The position numbers and the translations under genes were made by a program. Below, in pieces: positions 1 through 64,000 of a DNA stretch of 64,000 bases (position 1 is its first letter; the number at the start of each line of letters is the position of its first letter). This stretch comes from Glandiceps talaboti (lineage: Eukaryota; Hemichordata; Enteropneusta; Spengelidae), in the NCBI RefSeq assembly GCF_964340395.1, contig NC_135561.1, forward strand, positions 7,422,018 to 7,486,017, given 5' to 3'. The notes under the pieces were generated by a model that saw nothing but the letters and a program-made list of their open reading frames with translations, ran no database searches and was not told where the DNA came from.

Positions 1-41641
<41,641 letters not shown>

Positions 41642-43714
41642 AATGATGGCGATGTGAAGAAATAGTTCACATGTAGTCTGAAATGTCCAGCCATTTGTCC
41701 ACTTATGTAACCACTTGCTAACCCAGAGAGAGCATTATAAAGGAACACATGAATTTTTGAGGCTGGTAGTCCTGCTGTGATTGAATGGCAGCATGATATC
41801 CGTGTTGTTACCATGTTTTGATACTCTGAAATCCAACAAAGAAAGTTACTATTCTTGATGTAACCACTGCTCCCCACCTGTGTTTAGTTTGCTGCAGTTG
41901 AAAGTCCTTGTTACTTGAGCACGAAGTTGTGAGGAAATGTAATCCGCATATGAGTTTGTACCTGAGTGATTCTGTCCAGATGGTGGCCATCTTGTTTACA
42001 GATACATGTTATAATTTAAACTTCATATTTTTTGATAAGTTCAGAAATGGTAATGATTATGTCCAATTTGTCAGAAATATGAACATACTTTAAAAGGGAA
42101 GATTGCTAATAACATAACAATGATAACTTTTCTGTCTACTGGATGTACCATTTTCAATTTGAGTGTTCTCCTCTCAGCCATCGCTACAAAATGAATCAAG
42201 GCGGCAAGATCAATTATACACAAGATGATTCCCGCTGGACTGAGGTCATATTTCTGTGAACTTATATTGAATCTTGTTTTAGTAATATTGATCTCCACCC
42301 TGTATTTCTTTTCATTTGGTATAGTCTTATTAAGTTTATACATTCACGGGTCATTACACTGTAAGAGATGGGTATATCCACAAATTTATGCCTGACACTG
42401 CCCAAAGTTTTCCACAAGATGCCAGTTTTGAATTAAAAGTGCTACTTTTTTCACCTCATGTATTCCAAACTTGGTTATGAACAAAAGAAATACAATAACA
42501 ATGTCCAAGGTACTCCGTGGTGTGTTCTCCGCCTTACACCAAATCATAAAATATAATTATATTAATGGCAGTGAGATTTCAAATTTCTTTAAGTTAGATA
42601 TGTAAATATTGTTGTGTATTTCAGTCAAACTATTATTTTACCACTTTAAAAGTTATATCGGTTGTTTTGACGTAAATTAATTTGTTGTGCTGTTCAGAAT
42701 AAGTTTACACACAGGGTTAAATTATTACATTGTTGTTGAAATAGTTGTCTAGAAAGTTTAGTAGAAATTATTTCATTCAGTTTGTTGTATTTTGCTGTTG
42801 CAGACACTTATTAGATGTACTAAAATTGTGAAATATTACAGAACCGATTGATTGATTTCGCACTATTATCATTTGTACACAGATTTGCATAATAGTCAAA
42901 CTCACCTGGTCAATTTAAAATGCAAATGTTGTACTTGATTGGCTTGTATACAGATATTTGAAGAGTCCTTCACTTTGCTAGCCAATCAGAATACGATAAT
43001 TTTTAGTTCCTTTCCTTTCAAATTTAAATGAATTAAGTTGAATACATCAGTTGGCTAACAAAATAATTGTCATGAGAAATGAGGGAATTTTCAGTGTGAC
43101 TTTCTTGAGTTTGTATTTTTTGACCTGGCTAGGAAAAAAAGAATGTTGAAATCAGAAACATATGTACGTAACTGACCACACTTACATCACTGAAAGGTCA
43201 CACAGCCCATTTTAAGCATACATTTGCATATCATTATACAAATGTATAAATTTGCATATGTAAATGTATGTTAATATTGAATAACAGTTAATACTTCATT
43301 TTAATCAATGCAGATTTTTATGTGCGCTTAATACATCAATATTTAAACTGCTTGAAGTTACTAATCTGCATGTTTGCTTGAAGAATTTCTGAAAATTTAT
43401 TTACTGTTCATGCATGTAACAAAAAAGTGACCGTTATCTTGTTCCAAGTTTAAATAGGTGAATTGAGGAGCGGAACATCAGGTCCTGTCCAGTTCAAATT
43501 ACAAGTGGTGTTAGGATTTTAAATTTAGATTCCCTGTACCATTTTCTTACTGGGGATAAAACAACATGAACTTGAAAATTGTCAATTCACAGTATTTTAG
43601 ATTTGTCAGGATGGATGAATATGTTCTCTGCTACTGTATATTATATTGGAATGTGCCAATACTTTTATTCTGAGCAAAGATAGGAACCGAAGCAATAAAT
43701 CTCCCCTACATTAC

Positions 43715-44095
43715 ATGGCAGATATCAATGACAGTATATCTAACAGATTTCCCCTACATTGTATGGCAGATATCAATGACAGTATATCTAACAGATTTCC
43801 CCTACATTGTATGGCAGATATCAATGACAGTATATCTAACAGATTTCCCATACATTGTATGGCAGATATCAATGACAATATATCTAACAGATTTCCCATA
43901 CATTGTATATCAGATATCAATGACAATATATCTAACAGATTTCCCATACATTGTATGGCAGATATCAATGACAGTATATCTAACAGATTTCCCATACATT
44001 GTATGGCAGATATCAGTGACAGTATATCTAACAGATTTCCCATACATTGTATATCAGATATCAATGACAATATATCTAACAGATTTCTAATTTCT
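43715..44095. repeat. 48-bp minisatellite, eight copies
   Basis: Units contain CAGATATCAATGACAGTATA, TCTAACAGATTTCCC and TACATTGTATG. The 48-bp period keeps three frames open (16-residue repeats such as ADINDSISNRFPIHCM); it probably lies in the KIF13 3'UTR. Confidence 0.95.
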
Positions 44096-45269
44096 TGTTA
44101 TAGGCTTCAGAGTCTCCTGCTTGAGTAATTTGATGTTGATATAGTGGCATTTTGTTAACTCTAATGTTTCTAAAAGTCCGATGAAAAATTTTTCGAAATA
44201 GGAAACTCCTGCCATTAGGAATATTTGGGCATGACACAAAGCAACATAATGTTTAACACTGAATATTAATCTGGCCACCAGTAAACTCAGAATTGGCTAA
44301 AGAAGTGAATTTGTACGTACTGTAGTGTTTTTTTAGCATATATTTACCTTCTGGGGGCAAAATATGACTGGCTGGCATTTGAGTTGCGTTTATTTATAAA
44401 GAATTTCAAACACTTTCACATATTTGAATATGTAGTTTGCATTTTAGGGATTTTTTTTGTTTATTCACAGTAGTGTAGATTGCACATTGTGTACGTAGTT
44501 TCAGTACTTTTTTTCGAATAATTTACAAGGAAATATATATTACTATAAAAAGCCAGTATAAAAAGATTCTGTTGAAGTCGTGTAATTGAAGGTTAGAATT
44601 TGACTCAAATTCATTTTTAATGCAAATTAGGGTGTGTAGATTATGTAAATTAATCATGTGGTCATCACATGATATATGAGTCCATATCACATGATATAGT
44701 TGGGACAATTCACATGTATCATTACATTGTAGTGATGAAACTTGATGGGGACCATGGAAGCTAAGATAAATAGTTGTAAATTTTTGTGATTTTAGAGACT
44801 GCTGTCGATGAGCTTCCATTTTTTCATCTCACTGCACTAGTTTGATTAGAAAATGAGTAAAAAAAAATTAAAAAAAAAAATTAAAGGGTGCCGGAGTGGA
44901 ACTTGTTAATATGCAAATTTGTAATATGGCTGCCTAGATATAGTGATTTGCTGTTCTTTCCTACAAGGTAATTTGTATTGAGAAAATAACGAAATAGAAA
45001 AAAATGTAATTTTGGAAGCTAGGCGGCAGCTACATTGTGTTTTTCTTTACAACAAATATTCATTTCTTCAGCTCACCAATTTACAAGGTATTTGAATTGC
45101 GCTTTGTACATAATGCATCCATTTTTCAACTTTTATTCAAGGTAGTCTTGATTTTAGGTTCTGAGTATTTATTTGCATATTGAAAGACTTTCAAGGAAAT
45201 ATTTTTCACCTCATATCAGAAATGGTATAGTTTGCACCATACACAGTACCTTCTTTTGACAAAATAGAG

Positions 45270-45530
45270 AATAGTACTTCAATACCATATATGGACTAGT
45301 GATGTCACCATTGATAGAAGTAGTAGATACCATATATGGACTAGAAATTTCACCTTCAGAAAAAATAGTTTATTCCTTGCCATATATGGATGAGACATTC
45401 CATCATTGGTTGAAATAGAATAGCCCATGCCATATATGGACAAGAGGTTCCACTTACACTGTAATTCTTACCATATATGGCGAGTTTTTCTTTTGTAGAA
45501 CAAGTGTAGTTATTACCATACCGATGAGAA
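45270..45530. repeat. Degenerate repeat with five perfect CArG boxes
   Basis: CCATATATGG occurs at 45285, 45330, 45380, 45430 and 45471, with similar ATGGAC and TTCCAC surroundings, in a decayed tandem array of about 45-50 bp. Confidence 0.85.
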
Positions 45531-45719
45531 TGTTACATTATCAGTACAAATGGTACATTTCTTACCCTGTAAGGATTAAATATTTCACTTCGTAAAAATA
45601 TATCCAATCTGATTAAAAAGGCCAAAAAACATACAAACTGAGAATAACTTTTAGTTATCCAACATATTACCAATTTCTCTGTATGATGAGTAACATTTTC
45701 AATTCAATCACATGGCGAT

Positions 45720-46115
45720 TAATAATAAGATTTGATCAAGCTAGTCTAGTTGCTGTATGCTGGACTCACTTTGCTATGATCACTCTCTCTCCATGTATAG
45801 TCATAATCTACTGAAAATCTAGTTAAATCTCCTGCTGGGGAAGAGGCGAACAGTGCATGTCAGTAATAATCCATCACACACTGACAGGTGGTTGTAATTG
45901 GTTACTTTGTTCAGTTTACTACAAACCCAACCTCCAGTTTGAAAGTAAAACATTGTGAGGATGTGATACCGTAATCACATTTATATCAATGCTCCAATAG
46001 TATTAAACTACCGCAGTTTGTGGTAAGAATGGCCTTTGACTATACGGTGGAGAGAGATCAAAGAAAATCGAGCCCAACATACAGCAACTAGACTATAGTA
46101 TCGAATTGAACTTTT
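45720..46115. mobile_element. Foldback element, about 390 bp
   Basis: TCTAGTTGCTGTATGCTGG near 45749 pairs with CCAACATACAGCAACTAGA near 46074. The arms continue inward through TCTCTCTCC and GGAGAGAGA. Confidence 0.6.
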
Positions 46116-46830
46116 GTTCCAAACACAAAGTTGAAAATTATACCTGAAATTTTTGACTGCATACTTCAGTCATTGTCAACAGATTGACCCACTATTCAGC
46201 ACATGTGACCTATGGACACATGAGCCTAATATATAGTATTAGACAAGTAACTGTAGGGGTCGTAGATACCTGGAACTTTATATCGCCCTCTGTGTTCATT
46301 GATGCACAGGCAAGTAACAAGAATTGTTACTTGTCTGTGATTGATGGTTTTAAGCTATGACTGATCTTACAGAGGGTATAATTCAAGGTGAGAAATGTCG
46401 GCAAATAAACATGTAATCTTTTTGTCAGGATTTGAATGAGATTGACATATAGTAATCCGTACTATAGAAATCACTGAACTCTAGACTAAGTCATCAACCC
46501 TCCACTTTTCCATATCATAGGTTAGATAGTTTTGTACTTATTTCAATCAACTTTGGTGTTTTGGTTTATTTAATTACCTGAGTGCATGGGATTTCAACAT
46601 GAACGCTAGAAATGGAACTTCTCTTTGAAAATTTTTAAAAATAAAATTTTATCTAAAATTAATTTCTGTGTGTTTTGTATGTCAGAGTGTCTGAAGTAGT
46701 GATGTGTGTGTGTATGATAACAAGAGAATTATCAAAAAGTCGTCTTCGAAATTTAAAAATTAGTAATAACAGACATTTATTATGTTTATGTTAAACCATT
46801 TTATTTAGGTCTATGCTGATATGTGGCGAT

Positions 46831-46972
<142 letters not shown>

Positions 46973-47324
46973 GACTCATACTTTGTTAGAGCATGGAATA
47001 GTTCCATGGTTAGAGGGGCACAAGCTGAGTATAAACTTTGGGTGTTATTTACAAGATACTCACAATAATCAAAGGCAAGCATAGTTAACTATTACTTGCA
47101 ATTCTCAGTAGCTGCCATAGCATTTTACCATAGACAGGGCCCCTCCACTGCATGATTTTACCTCATGCTACAGAGTCAAAATAGAGCATGGTTGACTTAT
47201 TCACGTGTGACTCTCCAGTAATGCATGTGGAATGGAAGTCTTGGTGTCAACCCAAAAATCTAGTGATTGTTATTTTTACGATGTGCCTAGGTCATAATCC
47301 ACTTCAAAGCATTGACTGAACTCA

Positions 47325-47655
47325 AACCACAGGGTACAATAAATGAATAATCAATTTTGTTCTCACGATTTACAGTAGACTGCCATTAGTCGGATCAGTA
47401 GATCACTCAATGCGTAATTTTATTGGGCAAATAGCCCGTGAGTTTGGATTAGCAATCTACTAATTAATGCAAAAGTTGGTAAACTCTGATAAGACGGTGA
47501 TAAAGTAGCAAATAGGAAAAAACAGTGAGAGGAAACAACAGTTATGGTGGCAATAGTTAAAACTTTATTTGAAATATAGAGAAGGTAATATTAGAAATCC
47601 GGAAAATCACGAGAACAAAATTGATTATTCCTCCTGTACCCTGTGCTCAAACCTG
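47325..47655. mobile_element. Element with about 43-bp terminal inverted repeats
   Basis: CACAGGGTACA and ATAATCAATTTTGTTCTC on the left recur inverted as GAGAACAAAATTGATTAT and TGTACCCTGTG on the right (47606-47649). About 330 bp, non-coding. Confidence 0.7.
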
Positions 47656-47850
47656 GTATAAAAGTATACCTTAAACGGTCTGATGATGTAATCTTTTATC
47701 CATATGAAAAATGACAAGGAAATCCTTATGAAATCAACAGAAGACAACTGTAATGTCATAGAAGATGCATCAACATTATGTTTCATCAACGTTTTATCTA
47801 AGTATTTTCGCTCGAGTAAAAAGCTTACAGCTTGCACCACTTTCAACTTG
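47640..47850. repeat. Dispersed repeat, copy 2
   Basis: Diverged match to 17520-17770, same orientation. Confidence 0.5.
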
Positions 47851-47994
47851 TAGTCAGTTATGCTAACAAAGATTTTGTTTAATAATAGAAACATTTGTGT
47901 TACGTTTGCATACAAAATCTTTTATTTCTTTGTCATAACATTGTACAACAAATATCTCAACTATAGTATCAGGTTGGAAAACATTCTATTACAT

Positions 47995-48235
47995 GTAAAA
48001 TGCTTAGTAATGAATTTCTACTCGGAGTCAAAAACTGTCTGGAAGCAAGCCAGAAATGTTTGCCATCATCATGGGTTTACTACAATGGGCTATGTCACGT
48101 CTTAAGAGACACGTGAAATGAGCAAGAGAAACCACAGGATCTCCATATATGCATGATGACGAGATGTCAGCGAAAATTTGGGACTTGTTTCCAAAAATAT
48201 TTTCGACTGCGAGTAGAAATTCATTGCTGAGTAAG
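47995..48235. mobile_element. Foldback element, about 240 bp
   Basis: AGTAATGAATTTCTACTCGG near 48005 pairs with CGAGTAGAAATTCATTGCTG near 48210; the arms extend inward to GCCATCATCATG and GCATGATGACGA. Confidence 0.65.
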
Positions 48236-49539
48236 TAATGAACCAAGAGTCCATGAACATTCATTCTCAAAGATGCAGGAATCATTATTTTCAAGAAAAA
48301 AATAAAGTTCCATTTCTACAATCGATGGCTTCCAAAGCAAAAAGCAAAATCCAACAGCATGACCTTAGAAATGATACTTTCTCTACGATAGAAACAAGAA
48401 TATACTACTTCTAGAAAAAAATATATATATCAGCTTCAACAGTCAGAGTGATCACCAATTATTTACAACTATCTTTTCTGTGATTGCCTTACAAAAATTG
48501 GGAGTTGAAAATGATATCTTGTATAACATTTTTTGTATTGAGAATAATTTCATGACCAGGTATACAAAATAGACATATCAGGTAAAAAGTTTGTTTTACT
48601 ACCATAAACTAATGTTGTATACAAGTTGATAACAAAGATCACTGCTTGTTTTCAACTTTTGTACAAAATACATGATCCATACATTGTCACTAATCTCTAC
48701 AAAATATTTTCCATAATTCATGATTTTTTTCAAAAACGACTATAAAAAACACTATCGTATTTCTACTTTCCTCAACAACTATATTTCGAATCATCAACTC
48801 AAACATCTATGGATACATCTGAGTTTAAACTACATATGCATAGCTTCTGATAACAGTCAAATACTAGTAATAGGCCATTGCAGTCTGCAAACAGGAAATT
48901 GAGAATACAGCGCCCTCACTCAAATTGGGGGTATCACAGTACCATTTCGTAAGAGCTTTGTCCCTTAGTATTCTGTAGAAGTGTAAATCAGGGATGTTTT
49001 CATATTGTTCAAATATTGAGGAAAGCAGCTCTATGATTAACTGAGTAACATTCCATTATACCCCCAAGGTACAGACAGACAGGAAGGAGAGCGCCACCAT
49101 GGCAAATTTTGGAAAGGCCTATTCACTCCTTCATAAACTTTTACCAACAGAGTTCATAAGTTTGTATCAAATAGACTAATCAGTCCAAAACTAGACTAGA
49201 AATCACAAAATATAAGATGACATCATTTGTGGGTGAAGTATAATTTATATGGTTAGATACCCTGTAATGAGTGAAAAGTCAAACTGTATTTGTGAAAGGT
49301 GTTTAAATTTGAGATGAGGTGTATCTCAAACAAAATAAATTATACTATGCATAAGCAAGTTGAACAAAAAATATGGAATTTATACCCTGCTTGTTCTCTG
49401 TCACAACAACATGCGTTTATGTCACAACAATGAGTGTCTATGTCACTTGTTCTGCTGTGTTCAAAATATGAGTCAAAACATTCAAAATTGCCATTACTTT
49501 CCCCAATTTTTCTTTGCTATTACTAGCACTGGTACAATT

Positions 49540-49680
49540 TTGTTAGTCTCCAATATCTGTCTTCATTCAGCCAGAAAATACACATGACCTAAGGGTTGTC
49601 ACTACTCATATAGCCTCTTAGGTCACTCGTATTTTCCTTAGCTGAATGAAGACAAATATTGGGGAATAACATCTAAAAAT
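49540..49680. mobile_element. Foldback element, family 2 copy
   Basis: TGTCTTCATTCAGC and its complement GCTGAATGAAGACA flank a short spacer, with GGGGAATAACATCTAAA at the right end, as in the 7267-7415 element. Confidence 0.65.
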
Positions 49681-49689
49681 CCAATGCAA

Positions 49690-50265
49690 ATTACAATATC
49701 GCGATATCATGTTTCATATATCATTGGTACAGTCAGATAGCATGTAAAAAGTGAGACTGTTCACTTTGAGGTAACACACAGCATTGAACCCACAGTCAAA
49801 ATGCAATATAGCTCCCCTATATTTCACATACCACTGGTGTTGTCAGACAGACAGACAGTAACTAAACGTCAAAATAGACACATCGCAATCAAACTCCAAC
49901 GCAACTGACAAAATAGGAATTCCATTTTTCACATATTGTTTTGTGGTCGGATAAAATGTGTAACATGCAACTGTCAAACAATACACACTGAGATAAGTCA
50001 TCTTGAACCAAAAAGACAAAATCCCATACAAAATGCAATATAATGGTCTGATATTTCACATATCATTGATGTAGTCAGATAGCTTATATAAAATATATAC
50101 CTAACTGTTCGCTGCGTGAAAAAGTATATTGAATCAAAACTTGCAATATGATAACTACTGTGCTTTGAGTATCATTGGTATGGCTAGTCAGTACCAAGTA
50201 AATGCTGAACTGTTCACCTGAGTTGAAGTACCTCAAACAAAATCCAATGCCATTATTTGGGAAAA
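49690..50265. repeat. Degenerate tandem repeat, about 110-140 bp
   Basis: ATTTCACATATCATTG or close variants, TAGTCAGATAGC and AACTGTTCAC recur four or five times up to the MSH6 stop side. Strongly decayed. Confidence 0.55.
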
Positions 50266-50398
50266 TAGTACATGTCACTACTCAAATAATCAAACCCTCT
50301 TTAGTCCAGACTTGAGTACCTAGTATCACAATCCTATTTCTCTATCATCAGTTTGACTTATTTAAAGTTGTCTCCAAATTTGACTGATTTTCCGGACA

Positions 50399-63564
<13,166 letters not shown>

Positions 63565-64000
63565 CTACAAAACACAGAGTGCAAACATTATTGAAACTAT
63601 CACATCTGTAAAAGCTGAAAGCACATATATGGCAAAAAGGGATCGAGAAATAGCAAAGCTAGTCTAATTTAAACAAAGCACAGCAAAACAATACCAGGGA
63701 AGTAACTGACAAACCCGATACGCTGCTGTTCAAGCAAACAAGTTTTTTTTGTGTACACACAGTAATTTTTAGATATTCAAATAAGGTGTTTTGATGTGTT
63801 GACATTTAGAAGCAGAATACTTAGAGTACAACAGTGTGCCCTCTAAGGATAGCCTAATTTTGTTGTTGCGAGTCAAAATGATAGAAAATGGCATTTCTTG
63901 TCAGTCACCACAGAGATAGGTGAACACCAAATTTTGGTGCGTTACTAGAAATTGTGTGTCAGACTCCGTGGCACATGAAATTGGCTTACAGGGAACACTG

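Noticed and set aside
43646-44128. 160-codon frame with 16-residue repeats ADINDSISNRFPIHCM
   Set aside because: The 48-bp period is divisible by three, so three frames on both strands are open; it lies after the KIF13 stop codon.

Overview
This is a 64 kb piece of an intron-rich, AT-rich animal nuclear genome. The evidence is GT-AG introns, animal gene families, CA/TATG microsatellites, inverted-repeat transposons and many diverged minisatellites. The gene content (a kinesin-3 with motor, FHA, stalk and CAP-Gly domains; a MutS homologue 6) and the intron density fit an invertebrate bilaterian, probably a deuterostome or lophotrochozoan. The species cannot be fixed from the sequence alone.

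Layout. Positions 1 to 41641 on the + strand carry the 3' part of a KIF13/Khc-73 kinesin gene. I traced 30 consistent exons, about 2,021 codons, from the middle of the motor domain to the stop codon; the 5' exons lie before the window. A 24-nt microexon in the motor domain and an alternative C-terminal exon are additional candidates. Positions 41642 to 50398 are a tail-to-tail intergenic and 3'UTR zone filled with foldback elements, a 48-bp minisatellite and a row of five perfect CArG boxes. Positions 50399 to 63564 on the - strand carry the 3' part of MSH6: 18 exons, 813 codons, from the connector domain through clamp, ATPase and C-terminal helix-turn-helix. Its 5' exons lie beyond 64000. The two genes have unrelated jobs (plus-end-directed vesicle transport and DNA mismatch recognition) and are convergent neighbours.

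The most unusual feature is recurrent. At eight exon/intron junctions, six in KIF13 and two in MSH6, the splice site together with adjoining exon sequence has been amplified into a tandem array. The extreme case is about 29 copies of a 57-bp unit upstream of the 19581 exon, nearly all with a CTAAT branch-like element, a T-rich tract and a TAG acceptor followed by the first bases of the exon. A second array repeats an exon end plus GTAAGT donor five times with a 54-bp period that stays open in frame, so each donor would add 18 residues. I know of no standard name for this pattern. It could be decoy splice sites, a source of splice isoforms, or a by-product of a repeat-forming process that starts at exon edges.

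Other structure includes a 1-kb terminal-inverted-repeat transposon (10506-11515), two or more short foldback families, seven octamer motifs in 162 bp, a cluster of CTCF-like boxes, and a CpG-richer island inside an MSH6 intron.
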